A program made the position numbers and the translations under genes. From Gemmobacter sp034519525 (lineage in GTDB: Bacteria; Pseudomonadota; Alphaproteobacteria; Rhodobacterales; Rhodobacteraceae), in the NCBI GenBank assembly GCA_034519525.1, contig JAXHOJ010000022.1:13212-77211 (forward strand): DNA of 64,000 nt. Direction: 5' to 3'. The notes under the pieces are model-generated. The model searched no databases, was not told where the DNA came from, and was given only the letters and a program-made list of their open reading frames with translations. Positions 17,189 to 26,480 of this stretch are shown piece after piece (position 1 is the stretch's first letter; every line of letters starts with the position of its first letter).

Positions 17189-18997
17189 ATGAACGATCAG
17201 AACAAGAACCTCATTCTTGCAACCGCGCTCAGCTTCCTCGTGATTCTGGTGTGGTTCGTGCTTTTCCCCCCGGAGGAGCCCGCGGTCGATCCGAATGCAC
17301 CTGCCGCCGTGCAGACCACGGATACCGCCGCACAGCCCGGCGTGACCGCGCCGGATCAGACGGCGATTGCCGCCGTGCCGCAGGCCCCGCGCCTGCCGGT
17401 GGATACGCCGAAGCTTCAGGGCTCGATCTCGCTGCAGGGCGGCCGGATCGACGATCTGTCGTTGAAAAACTACCATGTCACCACGGATGACAGCTCGCCC
17501 ATCGTGCGCCTGCTGTCGCCGGTGGGCGAAGATCACGCCTATTATGCCCTTTATGGCTGGGTGCCGGGCGGCGCGCTTGAATTCAGCGATGTGCCCGGGG
17601 CGGAAACGCAGTGGGAAATCGCCTCTGGCGATACGCTGGCGCCCGGCAAGCCCGTCTCGCTGCGCTGGGACAATGGCAAGGGCCTGGTTTTCACCCGCGA
17701 GCTGAGCATCGACGACGATTACATGTTCGGTGTGAAGGATAGCGTGCAGAACCGTGGCACCGCGCCGGTCACGCTGCAACCCTATGGCGTGGTTGCACGC
17801 CACGGCACCCCGCCCGATCTGCAGAATTTCTTCGTGCTGCATGAAGGCGTTGTGGGCCGGACCGATGGCACGCTGCATGAAATCAAATATGATGACGTGA
17901 CAGAACTGCCAGAGGTCGCGCGCGAAGGTGCCCGCGCCGAGGTGACCGAGGCTGCGACGGATGGCTGGCTGGGCTTCACCGACAAATACTGGATGACCGT
18001 GATGGTGCCCGAACAGGGCAAACCCTACACGGCCGTCGTGAAATACAATGCTGCCGCCAGCATCTATCAGACCGAAACCCGCCTGCCCGCCATGACCGTA
18101 GCCCCCGGGGCCTCGGGCGAGGTCAGCTCGCGGTTGTTCGCCGGGGCCAAGGAATGGGAAACCATCCGCAGCTACCAGAATGATCAGGGCATTGGCGGTT
18201 TCATCGATTCGATCGACTGGGGCTGGTTCTTCTTCCTCACCAAGCCGATTTTCGCCCTGCTGCACTGGCTGAACGCCCAGATCGGCAATATGGGCCTGGC
18301 CATCATCGCCCTGACCTTCGTTCTGAAGTTCCTGGTGCTGCCGCTGGCCTATAAATCCTACGTCTCGATGGCGCGGATGAAAGAGCTGCAGCCCGAAATG
18401 GAGGCGCTGAAGGAACGCGCGGGCGAGGACAAGGCAAAGCTGCAGAAGGAAATGATGCAGCTTTACAAGGACAAGAAGGTTAATCCGGCGGCGGGCTGTC
18501 TGCCGATCCTGATTCAGATCCCGATTTTCTTCAGCCTTTACAAGGTGATCTTCGTTACGCTGGAACTGCGCCATGCGCCGTTCTTTGGCTGGCTGAACGA
18601 TCTGTCGGCGCCTGATCCATCGTCGCTGTTCAACCTGTTCGGCCTGCTGCCCTGGGGCACGCCCGAAGTGGGCTCGATCCTCGCGCTGGTGTTCATCGGT
18701 ATCTTGCCGATCCTGCTGGGGATTTCGATGTGGCTGCAGCAGAAGCTGAACCCGGCGCCTGCCGATCCGGCACAGGCGATGATCTTTGCCTGGATGCCCT
18801 GGGTGTTCATGTTCATGCTGGGCAGCTTTGCCTCGGGTCTGGTGGTATACTGGATCACCAACAACATGATCACTTTCATCCAGCAATATGCGATCATGCG
18901 AAGCCACGGCCACAAGCCGGATATCTTCGGCAACATCCGGGCCAGCTTCAAGAAGAAGCCCGCGCCCGTGGTGCCGCCCACGAAAGGCAAGAAATGA
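17189..18997 (+). CDS. yidC: Membrane protein insertase YidC
   Basis: The 602 residues match the Gram-negative YidC/Oxa1 insertase. The first membrane helix (NLILATALSFLVILVWFVLF) is followed by an Ala/Pro linker and a large periplasmic domain (about 60-345). The conserved insertase core follows (AIIALTFVLKFLVLPLAYKS, then GCLPILIQIPIFFSLYKV and WITNNMITFIQQY) with a basic C-terminal tail. It works alone or with SecYEG in inserting inner-membrane proteins. The usual upstream rpmH and rnpA are absent here. The next gene overlaps its stop by four bases. Confidence 0.97.
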   Translation: MNDQNKNLILATALSFLVILVWFVLFPPEEPAVDPNAPAAVQTTDTAAQPGVTAPDQTAIAAVPQAPRLPVDTPKLQGSISLQGGRIDDLSLKNYHVTTDDSSPIVRLLSPVGEDHAYYALYGWVPGGALEFSDVPGAETQWEIASGDTLAPGKPVSLRWDNGKGLVFTRELSIDDDYMFGVKDSVQNRGTAPVTLQPYGVVARHGTPPDLQNFFVLHEGVVGRTDGTLHEIKYDDVTELPEVAREGARAEVTEAATDGWLGFTDKYWMTVMVPEQGKPYTAVVKYNAAASIYQTETRLPAMTVAPGASGEVSSRLFAGAKEWETIRSYQNDQGIGGFIDSIDWGWFFFLTKPIFALLHWLNAQIGNMGLAIIALTFVLKFLVLPLAYKSYVSMARMKELQPEMEALKERAGEDKAKLQKEMMQLYKDKKVNPAAGCLPILIQIPIFFSLYKVIFVTLELRHAPFFGWLNDLSAPDPSSLFNLFGLLPWGTPEVGSILALVFIGILPILLGISMWLQQKLNPAPADPAQAMIFAWMPWVFMFMLGSFASGLVVYWITNNMITFIQQYAIMRSHGHKPDIFGNIRASFKKKPAPVVPPTKGKK

Positions 18998-19740
18998 CGG
19001 CACGGCTGACACATATCTGCCGCCACCCGATCAAGAGCCACGGACGCGAAGACCTCGCGTCCGTTCGGCTTTTGGCGGGCGAGGGCCTGCCCTTCGACCG
19101 GCACTGGGCTGTGGCCCATGAGGCGGCAAAACTGCGCGAAGGCTGGAGCCCCTGCAACAACTTTGCCCGCGGTGCCAAGGCCCCTGCCCTGATGGCGATC
19201 ACCTGCGCGCTGGATGAAGCCAGGCGCTGCGTGACCCTGCACCACCCCGACCGGGGCACGATCACCATCCGCCCGGATGAGGCCGCCGATCTGCCCGGCT
19301 TTCTCGATTGGGTGATGCCGCTGAACCCGGCAGATCGGGCCCTGCCCGCGCAGATCGTTTCTGGCAGCCGCGCGATGACGGATAGCGAGTTTCCCTCGAT
19401 CTCCGTCCTCAACCTGGCGTCGCTGCGCAATCTTTCGGCGCGGATGGGGATTGCGCTGTCTCCGCATCGGTTTCGGGGCAACCTGTGGATCGAAGGCTGG
19501 GAGCCATGGGCAGAATTCGATCTGATCGGCCGCAGCCTGCGCATCGGTGACGCGGTTCTGGAGGTGCGGGAACGGATCACCCGCTGTCGCGCCACCATGG
19601 TGGATGTGGAAACCGGCGCGATCCACGGCGATACTCTGGCCGCGCTGCAGGCGTTTTATGGCCACAAGGATTTCGGCATCTATGCCGTAGCGACCCAGGG
19701 CGGCGAGATTGCCGCCGGGCAAGAGGTAACCATTCTATGA
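18994..19740 (+). CDS. MOSC domain-containing protein
   Basis: A 248-residue protein with an N-terminal beta-barrel segment (THICRHPIKSHGREDLASV, then LPFDRHWAVAH) and a C-terminal MOSC domain (HRFRGNLWIEGWEPWAEFDLIG, then RITRCRATMVDVETG). The cysteine in TRCRATMVD is the expected sulfur/molybdenum-cofactor ligand of the family. Substrate is unknown; YcbX-like N-hydroxylated compound reduction is possible. ATG and the yidC stop share four bases, as do its stop and the engB start. Confidence 0.88.
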   Translation: MTARLTHICRHPIKSHGREDLASVRLLAGEGLPFDRHWAVAHEAAKLREGWSPCNNFARGAKAPALMAITCALDEARRCVTLHHPDRGTITIRPDEAADLPGFLDWVMPLNPADRALPAQIVSGSRAMTDSEFPSISVLNLASLRNLSARMGIALSPHRFRGNLWIEGWEPWAEFDLIGRSLRIGDAVLEVRERITRCRATMVDVETGAIHGDTLAALQAFYGHKDFGIYAVATQGGEIAAGQEVTIL

Positions 19741-20390
19741 GCGTCCTTCCCTTCCCGCTGGCCGAAGAGCCTGATGATTTCGCCCGTGAACGCGGACGGC
19801 TGCTGTTTGCGGGCCCGGTGGATTTTGTCAAAGGCGTGGTCGCCATGCCCGGCCTGCCCCCGGCTGACCGGCTGGAGGTCTGCTTTGCAGGCCGGTCCAA
19901 CGTCGGAAAATCCAGCCTTATCAATGCGCTGACCGGACGGAAAAGCCTGGCCCGCGCATCCAACACGCCGGGTCGGACCCAGGAAATCAACTATTTCGCC
20001 CTGGGCGAAAGCCGCTATCTGGTTGACCTTCCGGGCTATGGCTATGCCGAGGCGCCGGTGGCAACCGTGCGCAAATGGCAGCAGTTGCTGAAGGCCTATC
20101 TGCAAGGCCGTCAGACGCTGCGCCGGGCCTTCGTGCTGATCGATTCGCGCCATGGCGTGAAGGATGTCGATGACGAAATCCTGACCCTGCTGGACAGATC
20201 CGCCGTCACCTTTCAGGTGGTGATGACCAAGATGGACAAGCTGACGATCCCCGAACGGGAAAAGCATCTGGATCAGGTGCGCGCCGCATTGGCAAAACAC
20301 CCTGCCGCCTATCCCGAGATCATCATGACCTCGTCGGAAAAGGGCGATGGCATTGCCACCCTGCGCGCCATCATCGCGGGGCTGGAATGA
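19737..20390 (+). CDS. engB: Ribosome biogenesis GTPase EngB (YihA/YsxC)
   Basis: A 217-residue small GTPase needed for late 50S assembly in model bacteria. The P-loop is GRSNVGKSS (52-60). Switch II is DLPGYGYAEAP, the G4 motif TKMDK, and the G5-like SSEKG. Its length is usual for the family. It overlaps the MOSC gene and crcB by four bases each. Confidence 0.96.
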   Translation: MSVLPFPLAEEPDDFARERGRLLFAGPVDFVKGVVAMPGLPPADRLEVCFAGRSNVGKSSLINALTGRKSLARASNTPGRTQEINYFALGESRYLVDLPGYGYAEAPVATVRKWQQLLKAYLQGRQTLRRAFVLIDSRHGVKDVDDEILTLLDRSAVTFQVVMTKMDKLTIPEREKHLDQVRAALAKHPAAYPEIIMTSSEKGDGIATLRAIIAGLE

Positions 20391-20767
20391 TCTTGCCGCC
20401 GGTCCTTCAGGTGGCCATCGGCGGGGCGCTTGGCGCTTCGCTGCGCTATGGGGCGAATATCGGCATCCAGCGCGTGGCGGGAACAGCCTTCCCCTGGCAT
20501 ACGCTGGCGATCAACGTGACCGGCTCGGCCTGCATGGGTCTGCTGATGGTGCTGCTGGCACATCGCGGACAAATGCACTATGCGCCCCTGCTGATGACCG
20601 GCGTTCTGGGTGGTTTTACCACTTTTTCCGCCTTTTCGATGGAAACCTTGTTGCTGATCCAGCGCGGCCAGACCGCTGCGGCAGCGGCCTATGTGGCGGG
20701 CTCTGTCCTGCTGTCTCTCGCGGCCTTTGCCTGTGCCGCCCATATTGCCCGGAGCCTTCTGACATGA
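20387..20767 (+). CDS. crcB: Fluoride exporter CrcB
   Basis: A 126-residue, four-helix Fluc/CrcB channel that expels fluoride. It has the N-terminal GGALGASLRYG, the second-helix INVTGSACMG, and the signature GVLGGFTTFSAFSME. No fluoride riboswitch could be sited because the start overlaps the engB stop by four bases. Expression therefore depends on the upstream genes. Confidence 0.95.
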   Translation: MILPPVLQVAIGGALGASLRYGANIGIQRVAGTAFPWHTLAINVTGSACMGLLMVLLAHRGQMHYAPLLMTGVLGGFTTFSAFSMETLLLIQRGQTAAAAAYVAGSVLLSLAAFACAAHIARSLLT

Positions 20768-21810
20768 GCGGCGTGAAACTGTTGACCGTATCCGCCGACG
20801 AGGGCGAACAGCGCCTTGACCGCTGGTTCAAGCGCCGCTTCCCGCATGTGACCCAGGGCGCGGTGGAAAAGATGTGCCGTACCGGCCAGGTGCGCGTCGA
20901 TGGGGCGCGCGTCAAGGCCTCAGACCGGGTGGCGCCCGGCATGGAAATCCGCGTGCCGCCGCTGCCCGATGTGGATGCCCCCTCGCGCCCGCGTCCGGAT
21001 GGGATCAGCGCCGCAGATGCCAAGATGATTCAGGATGCCGTCATCTTCAAGGACGAGCATATCATCGTGCTGAACAAGCCTGCGGGCCTGCCTTCGCAGG
21101 GCGGATCAGGGCAAGGGTCGCGCCACGTCGATGGCCTGACAGAGATGCTGAAATTCGGCTACAAGGACCGGCCGAAACTGGTGCACCGGCTGGACAAGGA
21201 TACGTCGGGCGTGCTGGTTCTGGCCCGCACCGACCGGATTGCCCGCGCGCTGTCCGAGGCGTTCCGGCACCGGAACACCCGCAAGATCTATTGGGCTGTC
21301 GTTGCGGGCGTGCCGCAGCCGAAACAGGGCAGCATCAAATATGCGCTGATGAAGGCGCCGGGCCATGGCCGCGGCGGTGAAGGCGAAAAGATGATGTGCA
21401 TCCACCCGGCCAAGATGGGCGATTACCCGGATGCCAAGCGGGCACAGACCGATTACTTCACCCTGTGGTTCCTCGGCACTCGGCTGAGCTGGATGGCGCT
21501 GGAGCCGATCACCGGCCGCACCCACCAGCTGCGCGCGCATATGTCGGAACTGGGTCATCCCATTCTGGGCGATGGCAAATATGGCGGTTCGGGGCAGGAT
21601 AACCTGGGCGATGGCTGGGGCGCGCAGATCGGTGGTGACCTGTCGAGGAAGCTGCACCTGCACGCGCGGCGGCTGATGGTCGAACATCCGATCACCAAGG
21701 AAATGCTGACCTTCACCGCCCCCCTGCCCGATCACATGGCCCGCACCTGGGAGGTGCTGGACTGGAAAGAGGGCGATGTGCCCGAAGACCCGTTCGAGGG
21801 GATCAGATGA
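20764..21810 (+). CDS. RluA-family pseudouridine synthase (RluC-like)
   Basis: The 348 residues have an N-terminal S4 domain (about 16-75, GEQRLDRWFKRRFPHVTQGA) and a pseudouridine synthase domain. The catalytic motif is HRLDKDTSG (141-149, Asp144). LNKPAGLPSQGG and GRTHQLRAHM are also present. It probably modifies 23S rRNA, as RluC does, but the exact sites cannot be told from sequence. It overlaps crcB and the ATP12 gene by four bases each. Confidence 0.92.
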   Translation: MSGVKLLTVSADEGEQRLDRWFKRRFPHVTQGAVEKMCRTGQVRVDGARVKASDRVAPGMEIRVPPLPDVDAPSRPRPDGISAADAKMIQDAVIFKDEHIIVLNKPAGLPSQGGSGQGSRHVDGLTEMLKFGYKDRPKLVHRLDKDTSGVLVLARTDRIARALSEAFRHRNTRKIYWAVVAGVPQPKQGSIKYALMKAPGHGRGGEGEKMMCIHPAKMGDYPDAKRAQTDYFTLWFLGTRLSWMALEPITGRTHQLRAHMSELGHPILGDGKYGGSGQDNLGDGWGAQIGGDLSRKLHLHARRLMVEHPITKEMLTFTAPLPDHMARTWEVLDWKEGDVPEDPFEGIR

Positions 21811-22514
21811 ACGCCTGGAAGCCCAAACGATTCTGGCAGGCCGCAACACCCGAGGCCTGCGAAGGTGGCTATACCGTGCGGCTGGATGGCCGCCCGGTGA
21901 AGACCCCTGCCAAGGTGCCGCTGGTTCTGCCCACGCAGGCCCTGGCGGCTGCGATCGCGGCGGAATGGGATGCACAAGAGAAAGAAGTGCGCCCCGAAAC
22001 CATGCCCGCCACCCGCACCGCAAATTCGGCCATCGACAAGGTGAGCCGCCATTTTGCCGAAGTGGCCGAAATGATCGCGGAATATGGCGGGTCGGATCTG
22101 CTGTGCTATCGCGCCGAAGGCCCCACCGCGCTGATCGAACGTCAGGCCGCGGCCTGGGATCCGCTGCTGCACTGGACGGCAGAGCGGTTTGGCGCACCAC
22201 TGCGCCCCACCACCGGCGTGATGCCCGTCGCCCAGCCCGAAGCCAGCCTGGCCGCCTTGTCGGCCGCGGTGCGGGCGCAAAGCCCGTTCGAGCTGGCCGC
22301 CCTGCACGATCTAGTGGCGATCACCGGATCGCTGGTTCTGGGTCTGGCCATTGCCGAAAGGCGGCTTGCGCCTGCCGAAGGATTCGCGCTGAGCCGAATC
22401 GACGAGCATTGGCAGATCGAACAATGGGGCGCGGATGAGCAGGCAGCCGAAATAGAGGCGATAAAACGCCAGGCCCTGCTGGATGCCGCGCAGTTTTACG
22501 GATTGTGCCGGTAA
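21807..22514 (+). CDS. ATP12 family chaperone
   Basis: A 235-residue protein of the ATP12 family, which helps assemble the alpha subunit into F1-ATPase. N-terminal KPKRFWQAATPEACEGGYTVRLDGRPVKTPAK and central ATRTANSAIDKVSRHFAEVAE match the family, as does the C-terminal SRIDEHWQIEQWGADEQAA. It is the last of six genes joined by four-base overlaps. Confidence 0.92.
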   Translation: MNAWKPKRFWQAATPEACEGGYTVRLDGRPVKTPAKVPLVLPTQALAAAIAAEWDAQEKEVRPETMPATRTANSAIDKVSRHFAEVAEMIAEYGGSDLLCYRAEGPTALIERQAAAWDPLLHWTAERFGAPLRPTTGVMPVAQPEASLAALSAAVRAQSPFELAALHDLVAITGSLVLGLAIAERRLAPAEGFALSRIDEHWQIEQWGADEQAAEIEAIKRQALLDAAQFYGLCR

Positions 22515-22745
22515 CAATATTGCACAGTTTATAGGCAGCGCAACCGGTTCTTGCGTCAAGCACTGGGCAAGACAGGTCGTGACAGGGTGTTACCGCCAAC
22601 AGGCCGGTTTCACTTGACGATCCAAAGCGCTTTACACGAAACTGTCGGACACTGAGGGGGCAACCTTCCTCAAGTCGCACACCCCGCCACGGGGTTTCAA
22701 AAAACATCCGCCTGAAAACAGGTGGAAACTCAGGAAGAGGTACGC
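22515..22745 (+). promoter_or_regulatory. Leader and probable promoter region of aapJ
   Basis: This 231-base gap separates the ATP12 gene from aapJ. A TTGACG hexamer (about 22615-22620) is a plausible -35 element, though no convincing -10 box stands 17 bases on. ACCCCG/CGGGGT can pair near 22681-22695, between the possible promoter and the AGGAAGAGG ribosome site. The assignment is tentative. Confidence 0.35.
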
Positions 22746-23762
22746 ATGAAAAAATCCGTATTCCTTGGCACGCTTTCGGCCGCGGCACTTGTCGCCGGTA
22801 TCGCAGGCGCAGCCACGCTGGACGACGTCAAGTCGCGCGGCGAGCTGATCTGCGGCGTGAACGTCGGTCTGACCGGCTTCGGCGCCCCGGATGCCAACGG
22901 CAACTATCAGGGTTTCGACGTTGCGATCTGCAAGGCCGTCGCCGCAGCCGTGCTGGGCGACGCCTCGAAAGTGAAATATGTGCCGACCACCGGCGAAACC
23001 CGCTTCACCGCGCTGGCCTCGGGCGAAGTGGACCTGCTGGTTCGCAACTCCACCTGGACCTTCTCGCGCGATAACGATCTGAAGTTCGATTTCGTCGCCG
23101 TGAACTACTATGACGGCCAGGGCTTCATGGTGAAGAAAGACCTCGGCGTGTCTTCGGCCAAGGAACTTGATGGCGCCACCGTCTGCATCCAGACCGGCAC
23201 CACCACCGAACTGAATCTCGCCGACTTCTTCAAGGCGAACAACATGTCCTACACGCCGGTCACCGTGGCCGACGATTCGGAAGGCCAGCGCCAGTATCTG
23301 GCCGGCGCCTGCGACGCCTATACCACCGATGCTTCGGGTCTTGCCGCCTCGCGCGCGACCATGCCCGATGCCGAAAGCCACATCATCCTGCCGGAAATCA
23401 TCTCGAAAGAGCCGCTTGGCCCGCTCGTTCGCCATGGTGACAACCAGTGGGGCGATATCGTCCGCTGGACCTATTTTGCACTGGTTGCTGCCGAAGAATA
23501 CGGCGTGACCTCGGCCAATATCGAAGAAGTGGCCACCAGCACCCAGAACCCCGAAGTGAAGCGCCTGCTGGGCCTTGAAGGCGATCTGGGCGCGATGCTT
23601 GGCCTCGACAAAGAGTTTTCGAAGCGCGCCATCGCTGCCGTCGGCAACTATGGCGAAATCTTCGAAGCCAATATCGGTTCGGCAACCCCCATCGGTCTGG
23701 CCCGCGGCCTGAACGCATTGTGGACGCAGGGCGGCCTGCAATACGCCCCGCCCTTCCGCTGA
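22746..23762 (+). CDS. aapJ: General L-amino-acid ABC transporter, periplasmic binding protein
   Basis: A 338-residue family 3 solute-binding protein. The signal peptide is MKKSVFLGTLSAAALVAGIAGA, followed by the mature start ATLDDVKSRGELICGVNVGL. Typical segments include GFDVAICKAVAAAVLGD, GETRFTALASGEVDLLVRNSTWT and AYTTDASGLAASRA. It captures a broad set of L-amino acids in the periplasm for AapQMP. AGGAAGAGG precedes the ATG. A perfect 11-bp hairpin follows the gene and may raise its level over the permease genes. Confidence 0.95.
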   Translation: MKKSVFLGTLSAAALVAGIAGAATLDDVKSRGELICGVNVGLTGFGAPDANGNYQGFDVAICKAVAAAVLGDASKVKYVPTTGETRFTALASGEVDLLVRNSTWTFSRDNDLKFDFVAVNYYDGQGFMVKKDLGVSSAKELDGATVCIQTGTTTELNLADFFKANNMSYTPVTVADDSEGQRQYLAGACDAYTTDASGLAASRATMPDAESHIILPEIISKEPLGPLVRHGDNQWGDIVRWTYFALVAAEEYGVTSANIEEVATSTQNPEVKRLLGLEGDLGAMLGLDKEFSKRAIAAVGNYGEIFEANIGSATPIGLARGLNALWTQGGLQYAPPFR

Positions 23763-23770
23763 TATCACCG

Positions 23771-23797
23771 ATCCGGGCGCCCCAGAGGCGCCCGGAT
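23771..23797 (+). promoter_or_regulatory. Intercistronic hairpin between aapJ and aapQ
   Basis: ATCCGGGCGCC pairs perfectly with GGCGCCCGGAT across the loop CCAGA, eight bases after the aapJ stop. No T-run follows, so it is more likely an mRNA-stabilising or processing structure than a full terminator. Confidence 0.75.
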
Positions 23798-23877
23798 ACC
23801 TTCTGCCTAACCATCTGACACGCCCGAAAGAACAGGCCATCAAGCCGATTGCGGTCAGATCACTGGGGGTTCCCTAC

Positions 23878-25155
23878 ATGTCACTCGTCCAGGACGTGCC
23901 GAAAGATAGCTTTCGGCTCTCGATGCTCGTTTATGATACGCGATACAGATCCATCACCATTCAGGTGATCGTTCTGATCCTGTTCATGCTTTTTCTTTCC
24001 TGGTTGGTGAACAACACCATCCAGAACCTTGCCGCCAAAGACCGGACCTTTGATTTCGGGTTCCTGGGGATGCGTGCCGGGTATGATATCAACCAGACGC
24101 TCATCAGCTACTCCAACGACAGCACACATTTCCGCGCTGCCATGGTTGGCCTGCTGAACACGCTGCTTTCTGCGGTGATCGGCTGCGCCATCGCCACTGT
24201 ACTGGGCGTGATCGTGGGCGTCTTGCGCCTGTCGAAGAACTGGCTCGTCAGCCGTCTCATGACGGTTTATGTCGAGGTGTTCCGCAACGTGCCGGTGCTT
24301 TTGTGGATCCTGCTTTCCGCCACCATCCTGTCGGAAGCCACGCCCACACCCGCGGATTACCGGGTGACCGAGGCCATGATCGCGGCAGGCGAGGCACCCA
24401 AGGCCTCGATGCTGCTGGATGACAGCGTGGCGATCACCACGCGGGGCATCAACATCCCCGCTCCGCTGGTAGAACGCGGCCTGCCCCGGCTGGAACTCGG
24501 GCCGATCTCGATCAATTCCAACATGCTTGCCTTCCTGATCGTTCTCGGGGCAAGCCTTTATGGCTGGCAGATGCTGCGGGCCCATGCCAAGCGCGTGCAA
24601 GAGGCCACCGGCGTTCGCCCGACCACCTGGTGGAAAAGCCTGGCCATCGTGGTGCTGCCCACTCTGGTCCTGCTGATCGCTATGGGGTTCCATCTGGAAT
24701 ATCCCGTTCTGACGCGGTTCAACTTCAACGGCGGGATCGAGCTGTTGCACAGCTTTACCGCCCTGACCCTGGCGCTTTCGCTTTATACTGCGGCGTTCAT
24801 CGCAGAAATCGTGCGCGCAGGCATCATGGCCATCTCGCGGGGGCAATCCGAGGCTGCCGCCGCTCTGGGCATCCGCCCCGGGCGCACCATGAGCCTGGTG
24901 ATCCTGCCGCAGGCGCTGCGGGTGATCGTGCCGCCGCTCATCAGCCAGTATCTGAACCTGACCAAGAATACCTCGCTGGCCATCGCGGTATCCTACATGG
25001 ATCTGCGCGGCACGCTGGGCGGCATCACGCTGAACCAGACCGGCAAGGAACTGGAATGTATGCTGCTGATGATGGGCATCTATCTGTGCATCAGCCTGAC
25101 CATTTCGGCCCTGATGAACGCGTTCAACCGCGCCGTGAAGTTGAAGGAGCGCTGA
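23878..25155 (+). CDS. aapQ: General L-amino-acid ABC transporter permease
   Basis: A 425-residue HisM-type permease. After an N-terminal membrane helix (about 26-48) come several more helices, and the cytoplasmic EAA loop near the C-terminus (QSEAAAALGIRPGRTMSLVILPQAL) contacts the ATPase. The segment about 145-215 is an extended loop (ATPTPADYRVTEAMIAAGEA), as usual for AapQ/BztB. It forms the membrane channel with AapM. It is one base from aapM and clearly in the same operon. Confidence 0.95.
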   Translation: MSLVQDVPKDSFRLSMLVYDTRYRSITIQVIVLILFMLFLSWLVNNTIQNLAAKDRTFDFGFLGMRAGYDINQTLISYSNDSTHFRAAMVGLLNTLLSAVIGCAIATVLGVIVGVLRLSKNWLVSRLMTVYVEVFRNVPVLLWILLSATILSEATPTPADYRVTEAMIAAGEAPKASMLLDDSVAITTRGINIPAPLVERGLPRLELGPISINSNMLAFLIVLGASLYGWQMLRAHAKRVQEATGVRPTTWWKSLAIVVLPTLVLLIAMGFHLEYPVLTRFNFNGGIELLHSFTALTLALSLYTAAFIAEIVRAGIMAISRGQSEAAAALGIRPGRTMSLVILPQALRVIVPPLISQYLNLTKNTSLAIAVSYMDLRGTLGGITLNQTGKELECMLLMMGIYLCISLTISALMNAFNRAVKLKER

Positions 25156-25156
25156 G

Positions 25157-26469
25157 ATGACCGATCAACTCACCTTTGTGCGATCGGAAATGATGCTTCC
25201 GCCGCAAGAGCCGCCGATCCGCGAAGCGGGTGTGGTGAAATGGCTGCGGGAGAACCTGTTCTCCGGCCCGCTCAATACCATCCTGAGTGTGGTGGGCTTT
25301 GCCATCATCCTGTGGCTGGCGGCCAATATCATCCCCTGGCTGCTTCATTCGGTCTGGAATGCCAATTCGCTGGGCGAATGTCGTCAGATCATTGCCGCCA
25401 CCTGGGGCGAAGGGGCGACAGGCGCGTGCTGGGCCATGGTGCGTGAACGTTGGCACCAGTATCTGTTCGGCTTCTATCCGATGGATATGTACTGGCGCCC
25501 GACAAGTGCCTTTTTTCTGATGTTCGTGGCGCTGGCCCCGGTTCTGTACAGCAGCCTGCCCCGCAAGATGATCTGGTTCACCGCAGTATATCCGGCACTG
25601 GCCTTCTGGCTGCTGTGGGGTGGCTCTGTCTGGTCCCCGGTCGTCGCCATGCTGGGCTTCGTGGTCATGGGCGGGGTGTTCACCCTGCTGAAAGACCGGC
25701 TGGGTGTGCCACTGTCTGCCGGGATCGGCTTTATGGCTGCGGCCTTCTGGTGGCTGGTGCTGCAAGGGCCTCTGGCCGGCGGCGCTCCAATCGGTGCTGC
25801 CGATCGGCCTGACCAGCGTGGACAGCGATCAGTTTGGCGGCTTCCTGCTGTCGATCGTGATCGGGGTCACTGCGATTTCGGCCTCGCTGCCCATGGGCAT
25901 TCTGCTGGCCTTGGGGCGGCAATCCGACATGCTGCTGGTGCGCACGCTGTCGGTGGGCTTTATCGAGTTCATCCGGGGTGTGCCGCTGATTACCCTGCTG
26001 TTCACCGCCTCGCTGCTGCTGCAGTACTTCCTGCCGCCGGAAACCAACTTCGACATCATCCTGCGCGTCATCATTCTGGTGACCTTCTTCGCGGCGGCCT
26101 ATATCGCCGAGGTGATCCGCGGGGGTCTGGCTGCCCTGCCGCGTGGGCAGTATGAGGCCGCCGATGCGCTGGGTCTGGATTACTGGCAGGCGCAACGGCT
26201 GATCGTGATGCCGCAGGCGCTCAAGATCTCGATCCCCGGCATCGTGTCGTCGTTCATTGGCCTGTTCAAGGATACCACGCTGGTGGCCTTTGTCGGTCTG
26301 ATGGATCCGCTGAAGGGCATCACCCAGGTCGTGCGTTCGGATATCAACTGGAAAGGCATCTACTGGGAGCCCTACCTGTTTCTTCGGCGCCATCTTCTTT
26401 CTCATCTGCTTCGGCATGTCCCGCTACTCCATGTGGCTGGAGCGCAAGCTGAAGACCGACCACCGTTAA
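25157..26469 (+). CDS. aapM: General L-amino-acid ABC transporter permease, broken by two +1 frameshifts
   Basis: The protein reads well in three successive frames. The first (25157 to about 25780) runs from MTDQLTFVRSEMMLPP to FWWLVLQGPLAG. The second (about 25785-26378) resumes at LQSVLPIGLTSVDSDQ and includes the EAA loop GQYEAADALGLDYWQAQRL. The third finishes with FGAIFFLICFGMSRYSMWLE and stops at 26467-26469. One surplus base at about 25776-25784 (GGCGGCG) and another at 26379-26381 (TTT) explain the breaks. Removing both gives 436 residues, a normal AapM length. As written no full permease can be made. Confidence 0.85.
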
Positions 26470-26480
26470 GGAGCAATCCC

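Noticed and set aside
22750..22780. A sigma-54 promoter (TGGCACG-like) near aapJ
   Set aside because: The match lies inside the aapJ signal-peptide codons and lacks the GC element at the right distance.
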